Assembly (NCBI GenBank): GCA_965116055.1
Contig: OZ220466.1
Location: 2,480,001-2,544,000, forward strand
DNA length: 64,000 nt
Direction of reading: 5' to 3'
DNA from: Bin55 sp965116055
GTDB taxonomy: Bacteria > Pseudomonadota > Gammaproteobacteria > Pseudomonadales > Azotimanducaceae
The stretch's first letter is position 1. Each line of letters opens with the position of its first letter. The position numbers and the translations under genes were made by a program. Shown here piece after piece: positions 31,001 to 46,000 of the stretch. Below the pieces are notes generated by a model that was not told where the DNA came from, did no database searches, and saw nothing but the letters and a program-made list of their open reading frames with translations.

Positions 31001-34000
31001 TCTTCACCCGGACCTCGCCCGTCGGCGGCGTTCCCGCCAGCCTGACCATGTACTGGTCGCCACCGCCCTCGTTCACCGTCAGCGCCGTCGGCTCCACCAC
31101 CACGCGCGGCATGTCCTCCGGCGCCGGCGGCGTCACCGTGATCGTCACCTCCGCCGTGTCCTCGTTGCCGTTCCCGTCCGACGCCGTCACCGTCATCGTA
31201 TACGTGCCCGCCGCCGTCGTCGTGAAGGTCAGACGCGCCGCATCCAGCGTCGCATCCTCGGGAAGCGGCGGGGTTGTCTCACCCGCCTTGCGCGTCCAGG
31301 CGTAGGTCACCGTGTCCCCATCGCCGTCCGTCGCCGATGCCGTGATGTCCACGGCCCGACCGACCGTCACCGTCCGGGCTGTCAGCGCCGCCAGCACCGG
31401 CGACGCATCGTCGTCCGTGATCGTGCCACTCGCCGTAGCCGGGTTCGGCAGGCTTGCGGCCACCGCCTCGCGCAACTTCAGCACCACCGTCTCGTCGGCC
31501 TCGTCCGCCTCGTCGCCGGTCACCGACACCGTGACGGTCTGCGCCAAGGCGGACCCGCTACTACCCGCAGGAAAGGTCAGGGTCCCCGCCGCCAGCGCAG
31601 TGAAGTCCGTGCCCGAGGTCGCCGTCGAGGTGCTGTCCACCGCGTAACCCACCGTCACCTCCCGACCGCTGGTCGCACCCAGCGTCACCGTGAACACCAT
31701 GTCCGTACTGCCCGAATCGCCTTCCGCCACCGCCGCCGGCGCCGCCAGCGATAACGCCGGCGGATCGTCGTTGTCCGTAATCGTCCCCGTCGCGGTGGCA
31801 TCGCCCAGCGTCACCCCGGCCGTCGGCGCCGACAGCGTCACCGTGAACGTCTCGTCCGCCTCGTCCAGCGTGTCGTCCGCCACCGCCACCGTGATCGTCG
31901 CGGTCGTCGCGTTCGCCGCCATCGTCACCAAAGTCGCCGTCGTCACCGCCGTGAAGTCCGTCCCCGCCGTCGCCGTGTCACCGCTCGCCGCCGTCACCGT
32001 GTACTTGAAACTGATCCCCGAAGCCGGCGCCGGCGCTGCCGTCACCGTGAACGTGAACGTCCCGTCCTCCGCCGCCGTCAGATCCGCAATGCTCAGCGAC
32101 GCCGGCGTCGGCGTCGCCTTCGCGAAGTCCGACCACGAAGACTGCGCACTGCCGGCCCGCGCGAACATCCGGAACGTGTACTCCGTGCCGTTCGTCAGAC
32201 CCGTCACCACCGTGCTCGTCGTGCTCCCGCCGCTCACAGTCCGCGTTGACGTCCAGCTCGTCCCGTCGTTGCTACTCGACTGGTAGCCCCACGCCGTCAC
32301 GCCCGAACCCGGCTGTGCCGGCCAGCTCAGCGTCACCCGACCGTCGCCTGCCGTCGCCGTCACCACCGGCTTCACCACCACCAGTGGCGTCGCCGTCACC
32401 ACCGCCGACTGCTCGCTCACACCGCCGCTGTTCCTCGCCCGGATACGGAAACGGTACGTGCTGCCGTTTTCCAGACCCGTCACCGCGTAGCTCGTCGTGC
32501 TCGCGTCCGAACCCGAGATCGCCGTCCAGTTGCCCCAGTCCTCGCTCTCCTTGCTGTAGCGCAACTCGTAGCGGGTGATGCTCGCGTTCTCCGGATCAGC
32601 CCACGACAACGTCACCCGGGCGTTGCCGGGACTCGCCCTGAACGTCTTCGGCCGGGCCGGCGCCACCGGCCGCGGCGTCGCCGTCGCGAATTCCGACCAC
32701 GAAGACTGCGCACTGCCGGCCCGCGCGAACAGCCGGAACGTGTACGCCGTGTCGTTCGTCAACCCCGACACCGTGGCACTCGTCGTGCTGCCGCCCGCCA
32801 CATCCTGCGTCGCACTCCACGTCGTGCCACCGTCACTGCTGGACTGGTAATGCCAACTCGTGATCCCCGCGTCCGGCAACGCTTGCCAACTCAGGGTGAC
32901 CGAACCGTCCCCAGCCGTCGCCGTCAAGGTCGGCTGCGGCACCGCCCTCGGCGTCGCTGCCACCAAACTCGACAGCGCACCATTGCCCGTCGCATTCACC
33001 GCACGCAACCGGAAACTGTACTCGCTGCCGTTCTCCAGACCCGTCACCGTGTGGCTCACGGTCGCCGCATCCGAATTCTCGATCGCGGTCCAACTCGACC
33101 ACGACCCCCCTGCTTTAAGCTGGCGCAGCTCGTACCGCGTGATGCTCGCATTGTTCGGATTGGTCCACGCCAACAGAACCTGCGCAGCACCCGGGGTCGC
33201 CTTCAACCCCGTCGGCGCCGCCGGCGCCGGCGCCGGCGTCGCCGTCACCGCGTCCGACGCCGGCCCCGCGCCCGACGTCACCGCCCGGAGCTTGAACGTA
33301 TATACCGTCCCGTTCGTCAGCCCCAATACCTTGTAGGTCGTCGTCGTCGCACTTGAACTCGGCACCGCCGTCCATTCACCGTAATTGCCGGTACCGGCTT
33401 TGTACTGGTATTCCCAACGCGTGATGTCCGTATTACCCGGATCCGTCCAACGCAACCTCACCGCCTGCTGAACTCCCGTCGCCGTCACGCCCGTCGGCTT
33501 CGCCGGCAACGCTAACGGCGTCGCCGTCGCGAATTCCGACCACGAAGACTGCGCACTGCCGGCCCGCGCGAACAGCCGGAACGTGTAGGTCGTCCCGTTC
33601 GTCAACCCCGATACCGTGTCACTCGTCGTGCTGCCGCCCGCCACATTCCGCGTCGTGCCCCACGTACCATCGCCATTGTGGTATTGGTAATGCCAACTCG
33701 TGATCCCCGCGTCCGGCAACGCTTGCCAACTCAGGGTGACCGAACCGTCCCCAGCCGTCGCCGTCAAGGTCGGCTGCGGCACCGCCCTCGGCGTCGCTGC
33801 CACCAAACTCGACAGCGCACCATTGCCCGTCGCATTCACCGCACGCAACCGGAAACTGTACTCGCTGCCGTTCTCCAGACCCGTCACCGTGTGGCTCACG
33901 GTCGCCGCATCCGAATTCTCGATCGCGGTCCAACTCGACCACGACCCCCCTGCTTTAAGCTGGCGCAGCTCGTACCGCGTGATGCTCGCATTGTTCGGAT

Positions 34001-37000
34001 TGGTCCACGCCAACAGGACCTGCGCAGCACCCGGGGTCGCCTTCAACCCCGTCGGCGCCGCCGGGCGCGGGGCCGGCGTCGCCGTCACCGCGTCCGACGC
34101 CGGCCCCGCGCCCGACGTCACCGCCCGGAGCTTGAACGTGTATACCGTCCCGTTCGTCAGCCCCAATACCTTGTAGGTCGTCGTCGTCGCACTTGAACTC
34201 GGCACCGCCGTCCATTCACCGTAATTGCCGGTACCGGCTTTGTACTGGTACTCCCAAGCCGTGATGTCCGTATTACCCGGATCCGTCCAGCGCAACCTCA
34301 CCGCCTGCTGAACTCCCGTCGCCGTCACGCCCGTCGGCTTCGCCGGCAACGCTAACGGTTTCGCCGTCGCGAATTCCGACCACGAAGACTGCGCACTGCC
34401 GGCCCGCGCGAACAGCCGGAACGTGTAGGTCGTCCCGTTCGTCAACCCCGATACCGTGGCACTCGTCGTGCTGCCGCCCGCCACATTCCGCGTCGTGCCC
34501 CACGTGCCATCGCCACTGTGGTATTGGTAATGCCAACTCGTGATCCCCGCGTCCGGCAACGCTTGCCAACTCAGGGTGACCGAACGGGCCCCAGCCGTCG
34601 CCGTTAAGGTCGGCTGCGGCACCGCCCTCGGCGTCGCTGCCACCAAACTCGACAGCGCACCATTGCCCGTCGCATTCACCGCACGCAACCGGAAACTGTA
34701 CTCGCTGCCGTTCTCCAGACCCGTCACCGTGTGGCTCACGGTCGCCGCATCCGAATTCTCGATCGCGGTCCAACTCGACCACGACCCCCCTGCTTTAAGC
34801 TGGCGCAGCTCGTACCGCGTGATGCTCGCATTGTTCGGATTGGTCCACGCCAACAGGACCTGCGCAGCACCCGGGGTCGCCTTCAACCCCGTCGGCGCCG
34901 CCGGCGCCGGCGCCGGCGTCGCCGTCACCGCGTCCGACGCCGGCCCCGCGCCCGACGTCACCGCCCGGAGCTTGAACGTGTATACCGTCCCGTTCGTCAA
35001 CCCCAATACCTTGTAGGTCGTCGTCGTCGCACTTGAACTCGGCACCGCCGTCCATTCACCGTAATTGCCGGTACCGGCTTTGTACTGGTATTCCCAACGC
35101 GTGATGTCCGTATTACCCGGATCCGTCCAGCGCAACCTCACCGCCTGCCGAACTCCCGTCGCCGTCACGCCCGTCGGCTTCGCCGGCAACGGCACCGCCA
35201 CCGTGATCGTCACCTCCGCCGTGTCCTCGTTGCCGTTCCCGTCCGATGCCGTCACCGTCATCGTGTACGTGCCCGCCGCCGTCGTCGTGAACGTCAGACG
35301 CGCCGCGTCCAACGTCGTATCGTCCGGCAGCGCCGGCAGCGTCTCGCCCGTCTTGCGCGTCCAGACGTAGCTGATCGGGTCGTTATCACCGTCCGTCGCC
35401 GATGCCGTCACGTCCACATCCTCGCCCACTGTCACCGTCTGGGCCGTCAGCGCCGCCAACACCGGCGACGCATCATCGTCCGTGATCGTGCCACTCGCCG
35501 TGGCCGGGTTCGGCAGGCTTGCAGCCACCGCATCGCGCAACTTCAGCACCACCGTCTCGTCGGTCTCGTCCGCCTCGTCGCCGGTCACCGACACCGTCAC
35601 GGTCTGCACCAGGGCGGACCCGCTGCTGCCCGCGATAAAGGTCAGGGTCCCCGCCGCCAGCGCAGTGAAATCCGTGCCCGAGGTCGCCGTCGAGGTGCTG
35701 TCCACCTCGTAACCCACCGTCACCTCCCGACCGCTGGTCGCACCCAGCGTCACCGTGAACACCATGTCCGTGCTGCCCGAATCGCCCTCCGCCACCGCCG
35801 CCGGCGCCGCCAGCGATAGCGCCGGCGGATCGTCGTTGTCCGTGATCGTCCCCGTCGCCGTGGCATCGCCCAGCGTCACCCCGGACGACGGCGCCGACAG
35901 CGTCACCGTGAACGTCTCGTCCGCCTCGTCCAGCGTGTCGTCCGTCACCGATACCGTAATCGTCGCGGTCGTCGCGTTCGCCGCCATCGTCACCAAAGTC
36001 GCCGTCGTCACCGCCGTGAAGTCCGTCCCCGCCGTCGCCGTGTCACCGCTCGCCGTCGTCACCGTGTACTTGAAACTGATCTCCTCAGCAGGCGCCGGCG
36101 CCGCCGTCACCGTGAACGCGAACGTCCCGTCCTCCGCCGCCGTCAGATCCGCAATGCTCAGCGCCGCCGACGTCGGCGTCGCCTTCGCGAAGTCCGACCA
36201 CGAAGACTGCACACTGCCGGCCCGCGCGAACATCCGGAACGTGTACTCCGTGCCGTTCGTCAGACCCGTCACCACCGTGCTCGTCGTGCCCCCGCCGCTG
36301 ACGGTCTGCGTCGGCTTCCAATTCGTCCCGCCGTTGATACTCAACTGGTAGACCCAGGCCGTCACACCCGAGTTCGGCTGTGCTGGCCAGCTCAACGTCA
36401 CCCGACCGTCGCCGGCCATGGCCGTCACCACCGGCTTCACTAGCACCCGGGGCGTCGCCGTCACTACCGCAGACTGTGTACCCACACCACTGCTGTTCCG
36501 CGCGCGAAGCTGGAAACGATACGTACTCCCGTTGTCCAGATCCGTCACCGTGGTGCCCGTCGTCGCCGCGTTCGAACCTGATATCGCCGTCCACGAACCC
36601 CAACTCTCGCCTTCTTTGCTGTAGCGCAACTGCCAGGCGCTGATACTCTCATCCTCCGGATCGTCCCACGACAGCGCCACCTGCGTATTGCCGGGACTCG
36701 CCACGAAGTTCGCCGGCGCGGCCGGCGCCGGCGCCTTCGGTGTCGCCGTCACATGGTCAGACCACGCCGACTGCACCCCCGGACTCACCGCCGCGAACAG
36801 CCGGAACGTGTATGCCGTGTCGTTCTCAAGACCCGTCACCACCGTGCTCGTCGTGCCCGCACCCGTCACCGTCCGCGACGTGCTCCACGTCGAACCCCCA
36901 TCGGTGCTGTACTGGTATGTCCATGTCGTGATCGCGAGCCCCGGCTGGGACTGCCAGCTCAAGGTCACCTGACCGTTGCCCGCCATGGCCGTCACCACCG

Positions 37001-40000
37001 GCTTCGCAGGATTCGCCTGCGGCGTCGCCTTCACCACCGCCGACTGCACGCTGTTACCGCTGGGGTTCACCGCCCGGAGGCGGAAGCGGTACTCGCTACC
37101 GTTCTCCAGACTCAACACCGTGTGGTCCGTCGTCGCCGCGCCCGCACCCGATATGGCCGTCCACGAACCCCAGTCCTCGCCCACTTTGCCGTAGCGCAAC
37201 TCATAACCCGTGATGCTCGCGTCCTCCGGATCGTCCCACGCCAGCGCCACCTGCGCATTGCCCGCCGTCGCCTCGAAACCCGCCGGCTTGGCCGGTAGGG
37301 CATCGTCGTCGGTGATCGTGCCCGTCGCCGTCCCATCGCCGAGCGTCACCCCGGACGACGGCGCCGACAGCGTCACCGTGAACGTCTCGTCGCCCTCAAC
37401 CAGAACATCGTCCGTCACCGCCACCGCGATCGTCGCACTGGTCGTCGCCGCCGCCATCGTCACCTCGGTTGCCGTCGCCACCCCGGCGAAGTCCGTCCCC
37501 GCCGTCGCGGTGTCCCCGCTCGCCGCCGTCACCGTGTACTGGAACGTGATCAGCGAACTCGGCGCCGGCGTCGCCGTCACCGTGAACGACATCGTCCCCG
37601 CACCCTCCGCTGCCGTCGCATCCGCAATGCCCAGCGACACCGCAGTCGTCGGCGCCGTCGGCGTCACCGTGATCTCGGCGGTCAGCGTGCCAAACTCACC
37701 GTTCGTCGACTCCGCCCGAACCTGGAACGCGTACTTCGTATCGTTCGTCAGACCCGTCACCGTGTGGCTCGTCGTGCTCGCGCCGCCCGGAACAGCTCTC
37801 CAGTTGCCGTACTCGCCGGCGCCCGCCTTCTGCCGGTAGTTCCAGCGGCTGATCCGGTCGTCGTCCGAACTGTTCCACGACAGCGTCACCCGACCGTTGC
37901 CCGGTTTCGCCGTGAAACCCGTCGGCGCCTCGGGCGGATCCCGTACCGGCGTCGCCGTCACTTCCGCCGACGCCCCCTTGCCCCCAGCGTTCTCCGCGCG
38001 CACCTGGAATGTGTACGCCGTGCCGTTCGTCAGACCCGTCACCGTGTAGCTCGTCGTCCCCGCGCCGGAACCGTCAATCGCCATCCACTCGCCGTATGCG
38101 CCCCCATCCGGCTTCTGCCGGTACTCCCAGCCGGTGATCGTCGAATCCCTCTGTTCACGCCACCGCAACGCCACCTGACCGTCGCCATCACTCGTCGCCA
38201 GGTTCTGCGGAGCCCCAGGCGGCGTCAGCGGCGTCGCCGATACCCGCGCCGACCAGTGGCCGGCCTCGGTACCGAACGCCCGCACCTGGAAGTGATAGGC
38301 GGCACTGTTCGTCAGGCCCGTCACCACTACGCTCGTCGTCTCCGCATCGGCACCGGACACATCCATCGCCGCGCCCCACGCGCTCGCGCTGGCCAGCTTC
38401 CTGCGGTACTGCCACTTCGTGATCGACGCGTTGCCCGGATCCGTCCACGACAGCGTCACCTGACCGTTGCCCGCCTTCGCGCCCACGCCCGTCGGCCGTG
38501 CAAACGGCTCGACATTCGGCGTCGCGCTCAGACCCGTCGAAGCCGGACCCGCACCCTGGTCGTTCACGGCGCGGACCTGGAACGTGTACGGCGTCCCGTT
38601 CGTCAGACCGGTGAACGTGTAACTCGTCGTCGCCGCATCGGCACCCGCGATGTTCGTCCATGTACCAGGCCAGGTGCTGGCGCTTTCCAGCTTCCGCCGC
38701 GCCTGCCACGTCGTGACGCTCGGGTCCCCGAGGGCGCGCCATAGCACCCGCACCTGACCGTTGCCCGGCTCGCTGGTCGTCAGTTCCGGCTGCATCGGAA
38801 CTCGCGCTGTCGGGGTCGCCGTCACTTCCGCAGAGGCCGCGCTGGCAGCGCTACCGCTCCTTGCGCGAATCTGGAACGTGTACGCCGTCCCGTTGCTCAG
38901 CCCCGGCGCCGAATAACTCGTCGTGGCCGCCCCGGCACCGCTCATCGCCGTCCACTCGCCGTAACTGCCGCCAGCCGACTTCTGCCGATATTCCCAACCC
39001 GTCAGCGTCGGATTCGCCGCGGCCGTCCAACTCAACTTCACGTGCTGGTTGCCCGCCACCGCCTGCAAACCCGCCGGCTGCGCCAGCGGACCGAACCAGA
39101 TGTGAGCGACCACCGATGCCGGACCCGCCTTCTCGCCGTTGAGCGCGCGCACCCGCACATCACGCAAACCCGTCAGCGGATCGCCTCCTGGCGACAGGTT
39201 GAACAGTCTGGTCTCCGTATGCGGCTGCTTGCTGTTGGCCAGGGCCAGATTTCCAAAGGCAATCCACTTCACGTCGCTCCACGCCTGAGCGGCGGTCTTG
39301 ACCTGCTTCTCCCCCGTCGACACTGGTCCGCAGTTGGCCGGCACACTTATCGTCACCGACAGTATCCGCCGATTCCGATGGCTCAACGACGAAATCGCAA
39401 TCTTGCACGGAGTCGTCGCAACGGCTGGAGTCGTGTCCGTCACCGTCACCGACACATCCTCGATGCTCAGCGATGCACCGTAGTTCGTGTCGCTGCTTGA
39501 CGCCGCATGCGTCAGCGTCGCCGCGTCGTTCGTCGTGTCCGTGTCCGACCCGGCGTTCACCGTCACCGTCTGCGCCGTGTCGTAGTTTGATGACGTGAAC
39601 GTCAGCGGCGAACCTGACACCGTCACCTCCCCCGACTCGCCGCCCACCGTCACCGTCACGTCCGCCGTCGGCGCCGTGTCCAACGTCACCGTGTAACTGC
39701 CGCTGCTGCCTTCGGCCACCGTCAGGGACGTCGGCGACACCGTCACCCCCGCCGTATCGTCGTCCGTGATCGTCCCCGTCGCCGTCGCCGTGCCGATGCT
39801 GGCGTGGGTCGGACTCGACAGCTTCAGTACCACCGTCTCATCCGCTTCGTCCACCTCGTCGCCTGCCACCGACAACGTGATCGTCTTGCTCGTCTCGCCG
39901 GGCGCAAAACTCAGCGTGCCCGACCGATCCGTGAAGTCTACCCCCGCCGTCGCCGTCGAAGCCGCATCCACCGCATAGGCCACCGTCACCGCCCGACCAC

Positions 40001-43000
40001 TGGCCGCATCCAGCGTGACCGTGAAGGTCATCGCGGTACTACCACTGTCGCCTTCCGCCACTGCCGAAGGTGCCGTAATCGACAAGGCCGGCGGATCGTC
40101 ATTGTCGGTGATCGTGCCCGTGGCCGTGAAGTCGGAGATAGCCACCTCGGACGACGGCTCCGACAGCGTCACCGTGAACGTCTCGTCCGCCTCGTCCAGG
40201 GCGTCGTCTGTCACCGATACCGTGATCGTCGTGCTGCTCGTATTCGCCGCAATCGTCGCCTCAGTCGCCGTCGCCACCGCCGTGAAGTCCGTCCCCGCCG
40301 TCGCCGTGTCGCCGCTCGGCGCCGTCACCGTGTATTTGAACGTCACCTCCTCCGTCGCCGTCGCCGTCGCCGTCACCGTGAACGCGAACGTCGCGTCCTC
40401 CGCCGCCGTCACATCCGCTATGCTCAGCCCCACCGTGCCAAACGACAGCGAGACGTCTTTCAGCACACCACCGATCACCTTGCGAGCGCCAAGCGCATAG
40501 CCGATCCCGCCATTCAGCGTGATCCTGTAGTTCTCGTCAAACTCATACTCTGAGTCCGTGCTGGTCGGGATCTTCACCGTGCCCCTCCGGCTGGCAGTCT
40601 CGCCAAAGGACGCTGTGAAATCCCGCGGACCCAGCGTGCCCGGAATATCGTCCGCGTCGAAACCACTCGAACTGTTGTATTTCGCCAGCGTCAGACTCAC
40701 CGTCAGATCGCCTGTCAGCGCACGGTCCGACGTCACCGTCAGGCGGATCGCCGTCCCTTCCTTCACGTCTGCCGGCTTAGTAAGCAACTGCAATATCGGC
40801 GACGTGTCTGTCACCGTCACCGAGACATCGTCAATGGCGAGAGACGAACCATAATTCGTGTCGCTACTAGCCGCCGTGTGCGTCAGCGTCGCCGTGTCGT
40901 CCGTCGTGTCCTCGTCGGCGCCGGCACTCACCGTCACCGTCTGCGCCGTGCTGTAGTTCGCCGGCGTGAACGTCAGCGAAGACGGCACCGCCGACACCTC
41001 CCCCGAGGTACCGCCCACCGTCACCGTCACGTTCGCCGTCGGCTCCGTGTCCAACTTCACCGTGTATTCGCCGCCGCGGCCGCCTTCGTCCACCCGCAAC
41101 CATGTCGGCAAGATCGTCACGCCGTACGCACGCGCCGGCGCCACCGTCACCGCCACCGACCCCGCAGCATCAAGCAACGCAAGCGCCGGGAAGCGGACGG
41201 CATGGTTGATGGCAGCGCTACCCGCGGCAACGCCCGTGACCGTCACCGGCTGCGCAATCCTGGCGTTGTCCCGGGTGAACGTCAGGGTGGACGGGCTTAC
41301 CTGCACACCGCTGCCGCTCGTCAGCGTCACCGCCGCCGTCCGATCCAGATACGGCACCGCCGCCGCGCTCAGCCTCACACCATAGGTGATGCTCGCACCC
41401 TCGGCCACGCTGGCACTGTAGACCACGGAGGTACGCCCCGTCCTCGTGATCTGGCCGCTGAACTCCAACGGCAGGTGGTCGGTGTTGACAATGCTCACCT
41501 CCGCCAGCGGCGACCATGGCCCCGGCACATCTTTCCCGTTGACGATATCCACTGCCCGGACGTGATACTGACCCGCACCCCCGTGCAAGCTGGCACTCTT
41601 GTTCAGAGTGGTGGAGCGGGTCGACGCCGTGCTGTTCTTCACATCGAACGTGTTCCAGGCGCGCCAACTGCGTTCCTTGTTCTTGAACCGGAATTGCCAC
41701 TTGTCAATGGCCGGATCGGTCCGGGCAGTCCACCGCAGCGTGATCGCATTCTCTACCGCCGTGATGCGCAGCGAGGTCGGCTTGGCAATGCCTTCGTCTT
41801 CGTCGTTGATCGTCCCCGTCGCCGTGGCGTCCGTGATCGTCACACCCGACGACGGCTCCGACAGCGTCACCGTAAACGTCTCGTCGTCCTCCACCTCGGT
41901 GTCGTCGTTGATCGACACACTGATTGTCGTACTGCTCGCGTTCGCCGCGATGGTTGCCACGGTGGCCGTCGTCACCGCCGTGAAGTCCGAGCCCTCCGTC
42001 GCGGTGTCGCCGCTCGCCGCCGTCACCGTGTACTTGAACGTGATCGGCGAGGACGACGCCGGATTCGCTGTCACCGTGAACTGCATCGGCCCCTCGTCTT
42101 CAAGCTCGTTCTGGTCCGCGATGCTCAGCGCGATAGCACCGGTGCCCAGCGACGGCGTGCCGTCGTTCAGCGTCCCGTCAACCGCGCTGGCATCGCCCAC
42201 CGCATAGCCAGCACCAGCGTTCAGCGTGATCCGGTAGGTCTCCGGACCCTCCACGACATCGTCCGTGCGGGTCGGAATCTTCACCGTTCCCAACATGCCG
42301 GCCGTGGTGCCGAAGGACGCAATGAAGTTGCGCGGACCCAGCGTGCCCGGAATGTCGGCCGCATCGAAACCGCTCGTATCCCGGTCCGCCAGCGTCAGGC
42401 TCACCGCCAAATCGCCTGCCAGATCCTTGTCCGACGTCACCGTCAGACTGATCGCACCACCCTCGGTCACCGCAGTCGGATCCGTCGATAACTGCAGCGT
42501 CGGCGTCGTGTCCGTCACCGTCACGGAGACGGCCGGGGCCACACTCACACTGCCGTAGTCCGTCACGGTATGACTCACTGTGACGTTCCTATCGTCGGTG
42601 CCGCTATCCGGCACCGACGCGACCGTCACGGTCCGCGCCCGATGCCAGTTGGAACGGCTGAAGGTCAGCGGGCCGGACACCGTCACTACACCGGTATCGC
42701 TGCTGGCCGGGGTGACCGTCACATCTTCCGCCGGCTGCGTGTTCAGCACCACGGTGTAATTGCTTGTGCTGCTTTCCAGCACCACCAACTTGGCCACGGA
42801 AATCGTCACACCGGGCATCGGCTCGTCGTCGTCCGTGATCGTCCCCGTCGCCGTGGCCGTGCTGATGCTGGCGTGGGTCGGGCTCGACAGCTTCAAGACC
42901 ACCGTCTCGTCGTCCTCGTCCACCTCGTCGCCCGTCACCGCCACCGTGACCGTCTTGCTCGTCTCACCAGCCGCAAAACTCAGCGTGCCCGCGCCGCCCG

Positions 43001-46000
43001 TGAAGTCCGTCCCCGCCGTCGCCGTCGACGTCGCATCCACCGCATAGGCCACCGTCACCGTCCGACCACTGGCCGCATCCAGCGTGACCGTGAAAGTCAT
43101 ATCAGTGCTGCCGCTGTCGCCTTCCGTCACCGCCGCCGGCGCCGGCGCCGCAATCGACAAGGCCGGTGGATCGTCGTCGTCCGTGATCGTCCCGGTCGCC
43201 GTGGCATCGCCCAGCCCCACCCCGGACGACGGCGCCGACAGCGTCACCGTGAACGTCTCATCCGCCTCGTCCAGCCTGTCATCCGTCACCGATACCGTGA
43301 TCGTGGTGCTGCTCGCATTCGCAGCAATCGTCGCCGCGGTGGCTGTCGTCACCGCCGTGAAGTCCGTGTCCGCCGTCGCCGTGTCGCCGGTCTCCGCCGT
43401 CACCGTGTACTTGAATGTCACTTCCGAGGACGATGCCGGAGCGGCCGTCACCGTGAACGTGAAGGTGCCGTCCTCCGCCGCCGACACGTCCGCGATGCTC
43501 AGCGACACCGCATCCGCATCAAGCATCGCCGTCACCTCGGACGAAGCCGCACCAACGCCGACATCGTTCACCGCCCGCAGCTCGAACGCATACGAACGCC
43601 CATTCGTCAGATTACCGATCGTGCCCGTCAGCGTCGGTAGCGCACTGCGCGTCCGACTGGGTGCAAGATCCATCCACTCGCCATACGCGCCACCGCCAGC
43701 CTTCTGGCGGTACTGCCACTTCGTGATCGTATCGTTCTCCGGATCGCGCCACGACAGCGTCACCTCGCCATCACCAGCCGTCGCCTTCACACCCGTCGGC
43801 GCCGGCGGCACCGCGGTCGCCGCCGTCGGCGTCGCCGTCACTGTCGCCGACGGCGTGCTCAGGCCATTCGTGTTCCGGGCCTGCAGACGGAACGTGTACG
43901 CCTCCGCCGCCAGTCCCGTCACCGTCGCCGTCGTCGTGCTGCCGTTGCCGGCATCCGCCACGTGCAGGTTCCGATACGACTCCGAACCCCGCTTGTACTG
44001 GATGTTCCATGAAGTGACCTGCTCCCCGGACTGGGCGTTCCAGGTCAACGTCGCCGAGGCCGCGCCAGGAGTCGCGCTCAGCCCGCTCGGCGTGGACGGC
44101 ACCTCGAAAGTCACCGACACCGCGTCGGACGCCGGCCCTGTTCGCGCACCGTTCAGCGCACGCACCCGAACCTGACGCGTGCCTCCCCCGGAAGCCAGGA
44201 ATACCAGCTCGCTGCCGGAAGGCGTCGTGACCACGGCGCTGTTCGCAAACGTCCGCAGACCCGCATTCTCCAGATCTACCCACTCCACATCATCCCAGCC
44301 CTGGCTGGAAGTCTTGATCTGGCGCTGCATGCCCGTAATGGTGCCACAGTTCGCCGGAATCCGCAGACCGAACGAGATCGAGTAGACCGGCAGAAAACCA
44401 CTGTCGTCAATCGCCCGGTAGTTCGTCACCGAGACCTTGCAAGGCGTCACTACGCCATCATTCAGTGTACCGTCGGCCCTCTTGTCGACACCGAGGGCAT
44501 AGCCGGTCCCGTCGTTCAACGTGATCGTGTAGGTCTCCGCACCCTCCGTATCCGCGTCCGTGCTGGTGGCGATCGTCACCGTCCCCGTCGTGCTGGCAGT
44601 CTCGCCAAACGATGCCGTGAAGGCCCGCGGACCCAACGTGCCCGCAATGTCGTCCGCGTCGAAACCGCTCGAGCCCCGATCCGAAAACGTCAGACTCACC
44701 GTCAGATCGCCCGTCAACGCCCGGTCCGATGTCACCGTCAGACTGATCGCCGTCCCCTCCGTCACCGCCGCCGGATCCGTCGCAAGCTGCAAGAGCGGCG
44801 TCGTGTCCGTCACCGTCACCAACACGTCGTTGATGTCCAGCGAGGTGCCGTAGTCGGTGTCGGTGCCGGACGCCGCATGCGTCAGTGTCGCCGTGTCGTC
44901 CGTCGTGTCCTCGTCGGCGCCGGCGTTCACCGTCACCGTCTGTGCCGTGTCGTAGTTTGATGGCGTGAACGTCAGGGGCGAACCTGACACCGTCACCTCG
45001 CCCGACTCGCCACCCACCGTCACCGTCACGTCCGCCGCCGGCGCCGTGTCCAGCTTCACCGTATAGCTGCCACTGCCACCTTCATCCACCGTCAGGGATG
45101 TCGGCGAGATCGTCACCCCCGCCGTGTCGTCGTCCGTGATCGTCACCGTGGTCGTGGTGTTGCCCAGCGCAAAACCAGCCGGCAGACTACTGCCCGTCGC
45201 CACGGCAATCGTTACCGTGAACATTTCGTCTGCCTCGTCCCGCGCATCGTTCGTGATCGGAATCGTGATGTCTTTCGTCGTGTCGGTGCCCGCGAACGCC
45301 ACCGACGTCACGGCGTCGTTGTCGTAGTCCCCGCTCGCCGGCGTGTTGTGTCCCGTCGCACCGCCCGAACCACCGTACGTCACCGTGAACGTCACCGCCT
45401 GCCCGAACGCCGCCGTTGTCGTGATCCGTACCATCGCATTGCCAACAGCCTCGGCCACCGTCAGCACCGCCGGCACCGATACTACGGTCTTCGGCGTCGC
45501 CATCACTTCGTCCGACGCCGTCCCGGCGCCGACACCGTTCACCGCCCGTAACTCGAACTTGTAAACCGTCCCGCTCGTCAGATCGCCGATCGTGCCCATC
45601 AGCGTCGGTAGCGCACTGCGCGTCCGACTGGGTACAAGATCCGTCCAATCGCCATACGCGCCACCGCCAGCCTTCTGGCGGAACTGCCACTTCGTGATCG
45701 TATCGTTCTCTGGATCGCGCCACGACAGCGTTACCTCGCCGTCACCAGCCGTCGCCTTCACACCCGTCGGCGCTGGCGGCACCGTGGTCGCCGCCGTCGG
45801 CGTCGCCGTCACTGTCGCCGACGGCGTGCTCAGACCATTCGCGTTCCGAGCCTGCAGCCGGAACGTGTACGCCTCCGCCGCCAGTCCCGTCACCGTCACC
45901 GTCGTTGTGCTGCCGTTTCCCGCATCCGCCACGTGCAGGTTCCGGTACGACTCCGAACCCCGCTTGTACTGCATGTTCCACGACGTGATCTGCTCCCCGG

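Noticed and set aside
29727..31754. 675-codon plus-strand ORF opposite the giant gene
   Set aside because: It is Arg/His-rich, has no domain or ribosome site, and arises from the strong third-position G/C bias of the minus-strand coding sequence. The same applies to other long antisense ORFs, such as 40878-42491 and 42570-43640.
32681..35190. CRISPR-like regular repetition
   Set aside because: The period is about 840 bases and the repeats are in-frame FN3 coding sequence; there are no short repeats with unique spacers.
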